From Gallibacter sp963558965 (lineage in GTDB: Bacteria; Bacillota; Clostridia; Peptostreptococcales; Anaerovoracaceae): DNA of 64,000 nucleotides. The stretch covers positions 49,845 through 113,844 of the forward strand of contig CAUWIT010000003.1 in the NCBI GenBank assembly GCA_963558965.1. Direction: 5' to 3'. Shown in pieces: positions 9,034 to 16,612 of the stretch (the stretch's first letter is position 1; every line of letters begins with the position of its first letter). The notes below the pieces were generated by a model that had not been told where the DNA came from, did no database searches, and worked only from the letters and a program-made list of their open reading frames with translations. The translations under genes were made by a program, and so were the position numbers.

Positions 9034-9062
9034 TTGACAAATTATATATATAAGTATATCCT
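9034..9062 (+). promoter_or_regulatory. Probable promoter of the orphan cobalamin riboswitch
   Basis: TTGACA (9034-9039), 17 bases, TATCCT (9057-9062), about 30 bases before the first riboswitch helix. It lies inside the ogt leader, so the two promoters are divergent and overlapping. The -35 is perfect and the -10 weak. Confidence 0.45.
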
Positions 9063-9091
9063 ATTGATGTAAGTTAATAAATCTTTTATGT

Positions 9092-9256
9092 TCTCTGTTT
9101 TATATTTTAACAGAGCTAAGATGGAAACAAGTGTAAATCTTGTACGGTCCCGCCACTGTAATAACGGAGCTTATCATTTTATGCCACTGATTAAATCGGG
9201 AAGGTTTTGATAAAGCGTTGATGTTTAAGTCAGGAGACATGCATAATTGATGTTAC
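9092..9256 (+). ncRNA. Cobalamin riboswitch without a downstream gene
   Basis: AdoCbl-type aptamer. It opens with a 7-bp hairpin CTCTGTT/AACAGAG (9092-9115), then the conserved core CGGTCCCGCCACTGTAATA (about 9135-9153), CCACTG (9184-9189), GGGAAGG and the B12 box AAGTCAGGAGACATGC (9227-9242; the usual box ends ACCTGCC). The expression platform follows: AAATTAGA/TCTAATTT (9258-9280), then a terminator. In contrast to the second riboswitch at 49112, no B12 gene follows on this strand; the next 230 bases are non-coding and then run into the 3' end of a convergent gene. Confidence 0.88.
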
Positions 9257-9310
9257 AAAATTAGACGGGTAATCTAATTTGCAACTATTATTTTGATACA
9301 GTAAATACGG

Positions 9311-9339
9311 ACTGTGGATTTTGTATCCACAGTTTTTTT
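9311..9339 (+). terminator. Riboswitch-controlled intrinsic terminator
   Basis: ACTGTGGAT, 5-base loop, ATCCACAGT, then seven T (9333-9339). It is the off-state terminator of the riboswitch at 9092-9256; the AAATTAGA/TCTAATTT hairpin before it is part of the switching region. Confidence 0.85.
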
Positions 9340-9520
9340 ATTTGTCTTTTCATCGAGATCAGTCAAATCTCGTAGTTATAATACCGACTTTACAAGCTGC
9401 AGTGCTTATTCTGCGTTATATGTGCTGCAGTTAATAAAGTTTATATTTTGCAATTTAGGTTTCTCGCACAAATTAATTTGGAGTGCGACTTTCTCAATAG
9501 ATAAGTTATAAGTGATAAAG
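9340..9520 (+). ncRNA. Hairpin-rich read-through RNA behind the riboswitch (candidate)
   Basis: When B12 is scarce the riboswitch terminator should open and transcription would run through this stretch to the strong terminator at 9521-9559. It holds three inverted repeats: CGAGAT/ATCTCG (9353-9371), CTGCAG/CTGCAG (about 9397-9430) and TCGCAC/GTGCGA (about 9463-9487). The only open frame (9314-9511) starts with a GTG inside the terminator stem, has no ribosome site and no recognisable motif, so I do not call it a gene. It could be a regulatory RNA, an antisense extension, or the scar of a lost B12 gene. Confidence 0.35.
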
Positions 9521-9559
9521 AAAAAACTTCTTACACCATTTGGTAGTAAGAAGTTTTTT
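9521..9559. terminator. Bidirectional terminator
   Basis: AAAAAA, CTTCTTAC, loop, GTAAGAAG, TTTTTT. It serves both the riboswitch transcript from the left and the EIIC-like gene from the right. Confidence 0.85.
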
Positions 9560-9568
9560 CTTTGTATT

Positions 9569-10609
9569 TTAAAGATCTAACTTGTAATCTCCATCTTTAA
9601 TTTTGCCTGCTTTTCTTAAAAGTTTATCAAATATCAGTGATATAATTACTGGCAATACTATATGTAATACTATTACTGCTATTAACACATATGCTGTAAA
9701 GCCCATATCTGTAAAAGTACCAATCTGCCCTACTAAGCCAGAAGTACCCATTCCTGCACCCATAGCATTGTTTGTCATTTTAAATAAACATGTACTTATA
9801 GGTCCTATAATCGCTGCGGCTGCTGTTGGCGGCAACAAAATCCAAGGGTTTTTACATATGTTTGAAATCTGCAACATAGATGTGCCTATACCTTGTGCAA
9901 CTACTCCTCCAATGCCGTTATCCTTGTAACTTATGGCTGCAAATCCTACCATCTGGGCACAACATCCTACTGTTGCTGCACCTGCTGCAAGTCCTGTAAG
10001 GCCAAGCATCATACAAAGGGCTGCACTTGAAATAGGAGCTGTTAAAGCAAGACCAACTATAACTGATACAACTATGCCAAATGCGAATGGCTGCCATTCT
10101 GTTGCTGTCATAATTATATCGCCTAGACCTTCCATCAATTTACCAACTAAAGGTCCAACTGCTGTTGCTGTTAGTGCGCCCATAATCATTGTAACTGCTG
10201 GAGTTACGATAATATCTACTTTAGTTTCCTTTGATACTGCTTTACCGAATTCTGCGCCGACTGCTGCTGCTAAAAATGAGCCTGCAGGTCCACCTAGCGC
10301 TGCTCCCATCATACCTGTAATCGCACTTGTAAACATAACTAACGGCGGTGATTGCAAGCCCCATGCAACTGCAATACCAATAGCGGCACCCATTAAATCC
10401 ATCGCCTGGGCACCTGTGTCTACTAAAAATGTTGACACCATATTTGAACCAAATAAGTTGATTGTCTGTTCACCTATTGTCTTGATAATAAGTCCTATTA
10501 ACAATGATGAAAATAGTCCTAGGGCCATAGCTGATAAAGCGTCTTGTAAATATCTTTTCGTTGAAAATACAATATTTTTACGCTTTAAAAAACTCTGTTT
10601 TTCTTCCAT
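9569..10609 (-). CDS. EIIC-like membrane transporter, putative niacin-regulon member
   Basis: A 346-residue polytopic protein of the PTS_EIIC_2-like type, with about eight to ten hydrophobic segments rich in Gly, Ala and Ser (AQAMDLMGAAIGIAVAWG, GMMGAALGGPAGSFLAAAVGAEFG, TGLAAGAATVGCCAQMVGFAA). I see no EIIA or EIIB domain here or next to it, so phosphotransfer is not evident. It is divergent from a NiaR paralogue, and its TTGACA box is part of the shared operator. I therefore infer uptake of nicotinate, nicotinamide or a related compound; the family itself has no settled substrate. The ATG at 10607-10609 has an AGGAG site. Confidence 0.6.
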   Translation of the reverse strand: MEEKQSFLKRKNIVFSTKRYLQDALSAMALGLFSSLLIGLIIKTIGEQTINLFGSNMVSTFLVDTGAQAMDLMGAAIGIAVAWGLQSPPLVMFTSAITGMMGAALGGPAGSFLAAAVGAEFGKAVSKETKVDIIVTPAVTMIMGALTATAVGPLVGKLMEGLGDIIMTATEWQPFAFGIVVSVIVGLALTAPISSAALCMMLGLTGLAAGAATVGCCAQMVGFAAISYKDNGIGGVVAQGIGTSMLQISNICKNPWILLPPTAAAAIIGPISTCLFKMTNNAMGAGMGTSGLVGQIGTFTDMGFTAYVLIAVIVLHIVLPVIISLIFDKLLRKAGKIKDGDYKLDL

Positions 10610-10662
10610 TTTTTACTCCTCTCATGTATATCATTCAATACACTTTTAACACTGTTGCTTAT

Positions 10663-10696
10663 ATGATACCAAATGTAAATATATGTGTCAAGACAC
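10663..10696 (-). promoter_or_regulatory. Promoter of the EIIC-like gene overlapped by NiaR-type operator
   Basis: Minus strand: TTGACA (10686-10691), 17 bases, TATCAT (10663-10668). The inverted repeat GTGTC-AA-GACAC (10685-10696) covers the -35 box, and GTAAATATATGTGTC (10675-10689) matches the nadA promoter site exactly. Binding there would block both this promoter and the divergent one. Confidence 0.65.
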
Positions 10697-10720
10697 CTTT
10701 ATTTTCACTTTTCCCTGTGT

Positions 10721-10726
10721 TATAAT
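10721..10726 (+). promoter_or_regulatory. -10 box of the second niaR gene, apparently leaderless
   Basis: TATAAT lies only 6 bases before the ATG at 10733, so transcription should start at or near that A. There is no ribosome-binding sequence. The -35 region (about 10698-10703) is weak and adjoins the operator. Confidence 0.5.
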
Positions 10727-10732
10727 GACAGC

Positions 10733-11245
10733 ATGAATGCACAAGATAGAAGAAAAAAAATACTGATAAAACTTATTAATTCGCAAGTACCTGTTAGTGC
10801 TTCTTCTCTTGCTGACGAATATAAAGTCAGTCGCCAAATTATAGTCGGTGATATAGCCCTTCTTCGTGCTGGAGGTCACGATATAACAGCAACACCACGA
10901 GGCTATGTTTTGGAAGGAGAAGAAACATCTCATCCTTTTGTAGGTATTATTGCGTGTAAACACACTTCAGAACAATTACGTGAAGAACTATATACAATCG
11001 TAGATTTTGGTGGCACTGTTATAGATGTTACTATTGAACACAGCATATATGGTCAGCTGTCAGGTCAGTTAAATATCTCATCTAGATATGAGGCAGATCT
11101 TTTCGTTGAAAGTGTAAGCGGTGAATCGGATAAGCCTCTTAGCACTATTTCAGGAGGTATACATCTTCACAAAATCGGTTGTAAAACAGAAGAAATCTTC
11201 GAAATGATCAAATCAAAATTAGAAGAAAAAGGATTTATATTATAA
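10733..11245 (+). CDS. NiaR-type niacin-responsive repressor (copy 2)
   Basis: A 170-residue winged-helix plus 3H-domain regulator paralogous to the product of 4097-4606: same helix-turn-helix pattern (SASSLADEYKVSRQIIVGDIALLRAGG) and C-terminal 3H layout (ACKHTSEQLREELYTIVDFGG, ISGGIHLHKIG). I place the start at the ATG at 10733. The frame is open back to a GTG at 10685, but that GTG lies inside the operator and upstream of the -10 box. Divergent from the EIIC-like transporter, whose expression it presumably controls with a nicotinate-type ligand. Confidence 0.85.
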   Translation: MNAQDRRKKILIKLINSQVPVSASSLADEYKVSRQIIVGDIALLRAGGHDITATPRGYVLEGEETSHPFVGIIACKHTSEQLREELYTIVDFGGTVIDVTIEHSIYGQLSGQLNISSRYEADLFVESVSGESDKPLSTISGGIHLHKIGCKTEEIFEMIKSKLEEKGFIL

Positions 11246-11250
11246 AAAAT

Positions 11251-11290
11251 ACTCGCATAGACTGGTTATCCAATTTATGCGAGTTTTGTT
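11251..11290. terminator. Bidirectional terminator
   Basis: ACTCGCATA and TATGCGAGT (11251-11284) enclose a 16-base loop. T-rich tracts lie on both sides (TTTTGTTTT to the right, ATTTTTTATAA on the minus strand), ending niaR copy 2 and the convergent nuclease gene. Confidence 0.75.
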
Positions 11291-11333
11291 TTATTGTTTT
11301 TTCTATTATTCTATTAGCAGTTGCTATAAGTTG

Positions 11334-12977
11334 CTATTCGTCACTTACTGCTGTGCTTAAGTTTAAAATACTCTTTTCAAGTTCAAGCAATTTATTGTTG
11401 ATTTCATTAACTCTATTTACATCGCTAGTTTCTGAAATTGATAGATTTGCTCTGTATAATAAGTCTTCCAAGTCATAGTGAACATCGGCAATACGCTTAT
11501 GCATTTCCTCTATTGCTCCTTGATCAATTTCTTCTCTAATCACTTCTTCTTGACTTAGCTTAACTCCTGTTTCAAGCTCGTATTCGGAAACACCTGTAAC
11601 AACAGTCGCATCCATACCTGTCACTTCTTTAACATGTTCTGCAAAATCATATTTTGCTTGCATTTCTCCATGAACTAAGAATAGCTGTTTAGGTTTTTGC
11701 TGAAAACTTCCAATCCAACTTGTTAATCCATTTTTGTCTGCATGACCTGAAAAACCTTCAAGATTGTAGATTTCCGCATTGACATGAACACTTTCACCAA
11801 ATAGGTTTACATCTTTTATTCCGTCAATTAGCAACCTACCAAGTGTACCTTCAGCTTGATATCCTACAAATACAATACTTGACTTAGGATTCCACAAGTT
11901 ATGTTTTAAGTGATGCCTAATACGACCTGCTTCACACATACCGCTGGCAGATATAATTATTTTAGGTGAAGGATCAAGATTTAAGTATTGAGACTCCTGT
12001 GTTGTCTTTGTAAACTTCAATCCAGGGAAGTCTAAAGGATTGTCTCCTCTTCTTAAAAATTCTCTCGCCTCTTCATCGTAAACCTGAGCATTTTGTTTAA
12101 ATACTTCTGTAGCATTAGTAGCCATAGGGCTATCAATATACACCTTCAATTTTTCAAGTTCATTTTTAAATTCGGGTTTTTCAGCATAAAACTTGTTAAA
12201 CTCATATATAAGTTCTTGAGTTCTTCCTACTGCAAATGAAGGTATTACAATTGTTCCACCTCTTTTAGCAGTTTTTAAAATTATCTCGATCAAATCATCT
12301 ATACTGTCTTGGTTAGGTGGATGTACCCTATTTCCATAAGTTGTTTCCATAATAACAACATCTGCTTTTTTTATGACTTTTGGATCTCTTAAAATTGGTC
12401 TGCCAATAACCCCAAGGTCTCCTGAAAAAACTATTTTTGAAGTATGTTCGTCTTCTGTGGCCCAAATTTCAATAATAGATGAACCTAATATATGGCCTGC
12501 CTCATTGAAAACAACTTTTATATTTTCATTTATTTCTACAAGTTGATCATATAAAACCGGCTTAACATATTTTAAAGTATCAACGGCATCGTTGTATGTA
12601 TAAAGAGGTTCAACTAATTTTTTACCAGCTCTAAGAGCTTTTTTATTTTTCCATTCGGCTTCTTTTTCATGGATATATCCGCTATCTTTTAACATTATAT
12701 CAAGTAGCTGAGCTGTAGCATCACTACAGTAGATATTTCCTTTAAACCCTCTTTTTATTAGAAGTGGCAACCTACCACAATGGTCAATATGAGCATGTGA
12801 TAAAACTACACATTCTATTTCTGCTGGATCAAATGGAAATGGCTCATAATTTAGAGCTTCTATTGTTTTGCCACCTTGAAATTGTCCACAGTCTAGTAAT
12901 ATTTTATGATCTCCCACTGTCAGCAAATGACATGAACCTGTAACTCCATTTGCTGCCCCACAAAATTTTATTTTCAT
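11334..12977 (-). CDS. Metallo-beta-lactamase/beta-CASP ribonuclease
   Basis: A zinc-dependent RNA nuclease of the CPSF73/YsgC-like group, 547 residues. The lactamase core carries HAHIDHCGRLP (the HxHxDH metal site), GSSIIEIW, and FSGDLGVIGRPI; the beta-CASP part has TYGNRVHPP, SFAVGRTQEL, ISASGMCEAGRIRHHL, then GFSGHADK and FLVHGE. The last 75 residues form a helical tail (EEIDQGAIEEMHKRIADVHYDLEDLL) not needed for the fold. The start overlaps the cysK stop by 4 bases (ATGA), so translation is probably coupled. Whether it processes specific RNAs is unknown. Confidence 0.88.
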   Translation of the reverse strand: MKIKFCGAANGVTGSCHLLTVGDHKILLDCGQFQGGKTIEALNYEPFPFDPAEIECVVLSHAHIDHCGRLPLLIKRGFKGNIYCSDATAQLLDIMLKDSGYIHEKEAEWKNKKALRAGKKLVEPLYTYNDAVDTLKYVKPVLYDQLVEINENIKVVFNEAGHILGSSIIEIWATEDEHTSKIVFSGDLGVIGRPILRDPKVIKKADVVIMETTYGNRVHPPNQDSIDDLIEIILKTAKRGGTIVIPSFAVGRTQELIYEFNKFYAEKPEFKNELEKLKVYIDSPMATNATEVFKQNAQVYDEEAREFLRRGDNPLDFPGLKFTKTTQESQYLNLDPSPKIIISASGMCEAGRIRHHLKHNLWNPKSSIVFVGYQAEGTLGRLLIDGIKDVNLFGESVHVNAEIYNLEGFSGHADKNGLTSWIGSFQQKPKQLFLVHGEMQAKYDFAEHVKEVTGMDATVVTGVSEYELETGVKLSQEEVIREEIDQGAIEEMHKRIADVHYDLEDLLYRANLSISETSDVNRVNEINNKLLELEKSILNLSTAVSDE

Positions 12978-13894
12978 TTGAATACTCCTGTTGATAAATA
13001 TCTTTCACCTGTATCCGGTAATACAACTACTATATTTTTGCCTTTGTTTTCTGGACGTTTTGCCAACTCAGTTGCTGCTGACAATGCTGCTCCAGATGAA
13101 ATACCGCACAATATACCTTCAGTTTTTGCAAGTTTATCTGTAATTTCATATGCATCTTCATCACTAACAGTTAAGACTTCATCATATATCTCTTGATTTA
13201 ATACTTCTGGTATAAAGTTTGCACCTATTCCCTGTATCTTATGAGGTGCAGCCTTACCTCCACTTAAAAGAGGTGATGATGCTGGCTCTACTGCAACAAC
13301 TTTAATTTCAGGATTTTTTGATTTTAAATATTCAGAAGTTCCTGTCAATGTACCACCTGTTCCAACTGCAGCTACAAAGATATCAACTTTTCCATCCATA
13401 TCTTCCCAAATTTCTGGCCCAGTTGTCTCCCTGTGAGCTGTGGCATTTGCTGGATTTTCAAACTGGCCTGCAATCCATGAGCCTTCTATTTCCTTAGATA
13501 ATTCTTCGGCTTTTTCAATAGCTCCTGCCATACCTTTTGCTCCTGGTGTTAAAATAACCTCTGCACCGTAAGCCTTAATCAAATTAATTCTTTCTACACT
13601 CATAGAATCAGGCATTACTATTATAGCTCTATATCCTTTAGCTGTTGCATTTGCAGCAAGACCGATACCAGTATTCCCTGAAGTCGGTTCTATAATTGTA
13701 CCTCCTGCTTTTAACAGGCCCTTTTCCTCTGCATCTTTAATCATATATTTTGCAACCCTATCTTTTGCGCTACCACCTGGATTTATAGCTTCAACTTTGG
13801 CGATAATAGTTGCATCTAAATCTTTACCATAATTTCCAAGTTCTAAAAGAGGTGTTTTACCTACAAGCTCTGTCATATTTTTGTATACATTCAT
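12974..13894 (-). CDS. cysK: Cysteine synthase (O-acetylserine sulfhydrylase)
   Basis: Pyridoxal-phosphate enzyme making cysteine from O-acetylserine and sulfide. The cofactor lysine is Lys44 in PGGSAKDRVA; PTSGNTGIGLA binds the substrate, GTGGTLTG the phosphate, and GISSGAA is near the C-terminus. I choose the ATG at 13892-13894 (306 residues) because AGGAGA stands 8 bases before it; the frame 9 codons longer would include that site. It shares a transcript with the downstream nuclease. Confidence 0.95.
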   Translation of the reverse strand: MNVYKNMTELVGKTPLLELGNYGKDLDATIIAKVEAINPGGSAKDRVAKYMIKDAEEKGLLKAGGTIIEPTSGNTGIGLAANATAKGYRAIIVMPDSMSVERINLIKAYGAEVILTPGAKGMAGAIEKAEELSKEIEGSWIAGQFENPANATAHRETTGPEIWEDMDGKVDIFVAAVGTGGTLTGTSEYLKSKNPEIKVVAVEPASSPLLSGGKAAPHKIQGIGANFIPEVLNQEIYDEVLTVSDEDAYEITDKLAKTEGILCGISSGAALSAATELAKRPENKGKNIVVVLPDTGERYLSTGVFK

Positions 13895-13932
13895 AACTAG
13901 CCATCTCCTTTTACATTTCATACTTATTTTTT

Positions 13933-13963
13933 AAAAAAAGGCGCACAAATAAATTGTGCGCAC
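13933..13963 (-). terminator. Terminator after the cyclophilin gene
   Basis: Minus strand: GCGCACAA, short loop, TTGTGCGC (13941-13961), followed by seven T. It separates the long housekeeping operon from cysK. Confidence 0.8.
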
Positions 13964-13968
13964 ATAAA

Positions 13969-14445
13969 CTACTCTACTATGATTGTTTTAATGATTTGAT
14001 CTTCGTATGGGCAATCCATTGGATCAGTTTTTACTGATACGATTTTATCTGCTGCTTCCATACCTTCTGTTACTTTTCCAAATGCAGCATACTGTCCATC
14101 AAGATGTGGAGCATCTGCTACCATAATAAAGAACTGAGAACCTGCTGAGTTAGGATCCATAGCTCTTGCCATTGAAAGAACTCCTCTTTCGTGAAGTATT
14201 TCATTTACATGGCCATTCATATTGAATTCGCCTTTGATTGTATATCCTGGGCCTCCCATGCCATTTCCATTTGGACATCCCCCCTGAATCATAAATCCAG
14301 GAATGACTCTGTGGAACTTCAAACCGTCATAAAATCCTTCATTTGCTAGCTTTTCAAAGTTTTCAACTGTGATAGGAGCTACATCTGGATAAAGCTCGCC
14401 TCTTAGAATATCACCATTTTCCATTTCAATCTTAAAAGTTTTCAT
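13969..14445 (-). CDS. Peptidyl-prolyl cis-trans isomerase, cyclophilin type
   Basis: A single-domain cytoplasmic cyclophilin of 158 residues, without a signal peptide, that speeds proline isomerisation in folding proteins. Family blocks are visible: FHRVIPGFMIQGG (with the catalytic Arg), GPGYTIKGEF, GVLSMARAMDPNSAGSQFFIM (the Gln-Phe-Phe core) and LDGQYAAFGKVTEGM. Last gene of the operon that begins at carD or the PIN-TRAM gene; a strong terminator follows. Confidence 0.95.
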   Translation of the reverse strand: MKTFKIEMENGDILRGELYPDVAPITVENFEKLANEGFYDGLKFHRVIPGFMIQGGCPNGNGMGGPGYTIKGEFNMNGHVNEILHERGVLSMARAMDPNSAGSQFFIMVADAPHLDGQYAAFGKVTEGMEAADKIVSVKTDPMDCPYEDQIIKTIIVE

Positions 14446-14462
14446 AATTTTCTCCTTTATTA

Positions 14463-14924
14463 TTAAATACTTTCTCTAAATCTAAATACTTCATTATCTA
14501 CATAATCAGTATATTTTAGGTACCACAATTCATCTCTTAGCTGAGGAGGAAATACATTTTCAAGTTCTTGCATTTCTTCTTGTGATACAAATCTTACTTC
14601 TCTCATACGCTGATGTTTTTCATCGAATTCAGGATCTGATCCAAGTTTCAGCTCGCCCCCAACTATCTTTGCTAAAAAGAAGTTAACAAATCTCTGACCT
14701 CTTTCAGGTGACACTTCTTCTACGTGCCATACCATACGGCCTATTTCAACGTCTACATTTGTTTCTTCTTTCATCTCTCTAATAGCTGTTTCTACTGCAG
14801 TTTCGCCTTCTTCGATGCCTCCACCTGGAACCATCCAAATGTCTCTGCCTTCGTGATGCTGTCTTACCATTAACAATCTATCATCATCATCGAAAACTAT
14901 TACTCTTACTCCACCTACCCACAT
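14463..14924 (-). CDS. Nudix hydrolase
   Basis: A 153-residue pyrophosphohydrolase with a full Nudix box (GGGIEEGETAVETAIREMKEETNVDV, about residues 37-62: GX5EX7REUXEEXGU type). The rest resembles MutT/ADP-ribose pyrophosphatase proteins, but the substrate (oxidised nucleotide, nucleoside diphosphate derivative) cannot be read from the sequence. The start overlaps the end of the upstream chrA gene by 10 bases, so translation is probably coupled. Confidence 0.9.
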   Translation of the reverse strand: MWVGGVRVIVFDDDDRLLMVRQHHEGRDIWMVPGGGIEEGETAVETAIREMKEETNVDVEIGRMVWHVEEVSPERGQRFVNFFLAKIVGGELKLGSDPEFDEKHQRMREVRFVSQEEMQELENVFPPQLRDELWYLKYTDYVDNEVFRFRESI

Positions 14925-15439
14925 AATAGACCTCCTGCAATCGCCATAACTACCGTTATAATAATGGGATTTATCTTAAAATATCCCGACATTATTATAG
15001 TTGCACCGCATATGGCTATCGGCACAATGGCTAACTGAACTTCTTGAGCTAAAAAGATAACACCTGCAGCAATTAATCCTACTGTAGCAGGTCTAATACC
15101 TTTCATAACTCCCTGAACAATTTTGCTATCATTGAATTTGCTTAAAAATTTAACTGCTACAATTACAACTACAAAAGATGGTATAGCAACACCTAAAGTT
15201 GCTATAAAAGCTCCTGCAAGTCCAGCATAGTTAAATCCTATATATGTAGCTGCATTTACTACCATAGGTCCAGGAGTAACCTGACTTATGGCAACTAAAT
15301 TTGCAAATTCATCTGACCCCATCAATCCATATGATGAAACTGTTTGAAATATTATAGGCAGCATAGCTAATCCGCCGCCAAAACTAAATAGCCCGATTTT
15401 GAAAAACAAATAAAACATCAGGCATAAACTATGTAACAT
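14915..15439 (-). CDS. Chromate transporter family protein, half subunit
   Basis: A 174-residue single-domain ChrA (short-chain CHR) with about six hydrophobic segments. It shows the duplicated-family motifs FFKIGLFSFGGGLAMLPII near the N-terminus and SQVTPGPMVVNAATYIG in the second helix pair. Its partner is the adjoining gene at 15440-16000; the two start and stop next to each other and probably form a heteromer. In the family this exports chromate or moves related oxyanions; in an anaerobe the true substrate is open. Confidence 0.88.
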   Translation of the reverse strand: MLHSLCLMFYLFFKIGLFSFGGGLAMLPIIFQTVSSYGLMGSDEFANLVAISQVTPGPMVVNAATYIGFNYAGLAGAFIATLGVAIPSFVVVIVAVKFLSKFNDSKIVQGVMKGIRPATVGLIAAGVIFLAQEVQLAIVPIAICGATIIMSGYFKINPIIITVVMAIAGGLLCG

Positions 15440-16000
15440 TTATTTCCCCTCCGTTTTATTCCAATAATATATAACTCCCAAAATCGCTGCTAGTATTACT
15501 ACTATTATAGCATTTATTTTAAATAATACCACACCTACAAATGCTAATATTGCTAAAAACCAATGAAACCAATGACTTAATGTTTGTTTGCCTATATTAA
15601 ATGCAACTACTGCAACAAGTCCTGTTACACAAGCTTTTATCCCTGTAAATGCACCTTGTATATACTTATTGTCATTTATTGCATTTATAACATTTGCAAG
15701 GGCCAATATAATTAAAAAGGATGGTGTAATAACTCCAATAGTTGCAAACAGCCCACCTTTTAATCCAGCTTTTTTATAGCCGATATAAGTTGCTGTGTTT
15801 ATTGCTACTACTCCAGGTACTGCTTGACTCACCGCAATACAGTCTAGCATTTCCTCGTCTGTGACCCAATGTTTATCTTCGACAGCAATACGCGTCATAA
15901 GGGGAATCATTGCCATTCCGCCACCTATAGTAAACAATCCTATTTTAAAAAACTCCCAAAATAGTGATAGCAATATATGTTTATCTTGCTTATTTGTCAT
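15440..16000 (-). CDS. Chromate transporter family protein, half subunit
   Basis: The first of the split ChrA pair, 186 residues, with the same layout as its neighbour: FFKIGLFTIGGGMAMIPLM, then SQAVPGVVAINTATYIGYK, and about six membrane segments. Two separate half-size genes in tandem are the usual arrangement of short-chain CHR proteins in Firmicutes. It overlaps the start of the TRIC-like gene by 11 bases. Confidence 0.88.
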   Translation of the reverse strand: MTNKQDKHILLSLFWEFFKIGLFTIGGGMAMIPLMTRIAVEDKHWVTDEEMLDCIAVSQAVPGVVAINTATYIGYKKAGLKGGLFATIGVITPSFLIILALANVINAINDNKYIQGAFTGIKACVTGLVAVVAFNIGKQTLSHWFHWFLAILAFVGVVLFKINAIIVVILAAILGVIYYWNKTEGK

Positions 16001-16610
16001 AGTTATTTTTTTTGACCTTTCCTAGATGTATATTTTTCTTTACACACACCATGCGGACGCCAAATGTAATACCAAAACTTATGTACATAGCTACCAACTG
16101 GTGCATGTTTTCATAAGATATTATATAGCCGATGGCTCCAAGCAATGAAGCCACCGCATAAACTTCTTTTTCAAATACAAATGGTACTTCTCCAGCACAA
16201 ATATCTCTAATTGTACCTCCGCCTGTACCTGTTAGCATTGCTAATGTGATAATTATAAATGGTTCGAAAAAACCATGGTTTGTAGCTGATGCACTTCCTA
16301 TAGCTGTAAATGCCGCCAAGCCTAAAGCATCGCACAAAGTTATCAATCTCTCCAAGTAATGGATATGATTATAAAATACTATAACAACCAAAGCTGTAAT
16401 TAAGCTGATAATCACATAAAAAGGATTGTCTAAAGAAACTGGCATTTTCAAGTTGATAATTATATCTCTTACAATACCGCCACCAACTGCTGTAATAATC
16501 GCTAAAAAGCAAATGCCGTAGTAATCTAAATCCTTTTCAATAGCAACTAATGCTCCTGTTACTGCAAATGCAACAGTACCTATTATCTCCATTAGTGAAA
16601 TAAACTCCAT
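15990..16610 (-). CDS. TRIC/UPF0126 family membrane channel
   Basis: A 206-residue integral membrane protein built of two repeated three-helix units, each with the glycine-rich signature: AVGGGIVRDIIINLKMPV and GTGGGTIRDICAGEVPFVF. This is the trimeric intracellular cation channel family (YicG/YadS type), for which potassium conduction and, in some members, glycine transport have been proposed. It lies 2 bases after proS. Physiological role not readable from the sequence. Confidence 0.85.
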   Translation of the reverse strand: MEFISLMEIIGTVAFAVTGALVAIEKDLDYYGICFLAIITAVGGGIVRDIIINLKMPVSLDNPFYVIISLITALVVIVFYNHIHYLERLITLCDALGLAAFTAIGSASATNHGFFEPFIIITLAMLTGTGGGTIRDICAGEVPFVFEKEVYAVASLLGAIGYIISYENMHQLVAMYISFGITFGVRMVCVKKNIHLGKVKKNNYDK

Positions 16611-16612
16611 GT

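Noticed and set aside
9314..9511. 65-codon open frame behind the orphan riboswitch
   Set aside because: It starts with GTG inside the terminator stem, has no ribosome site and no recognisable composition or motif.
9933..10649. 238-codon frame opposite the EIIC-like gene
   Set aside because: Mirror frame of a Gly/Ala-rich membrane protein; low-complexity Ala/Pro/Thr content and no start signal.
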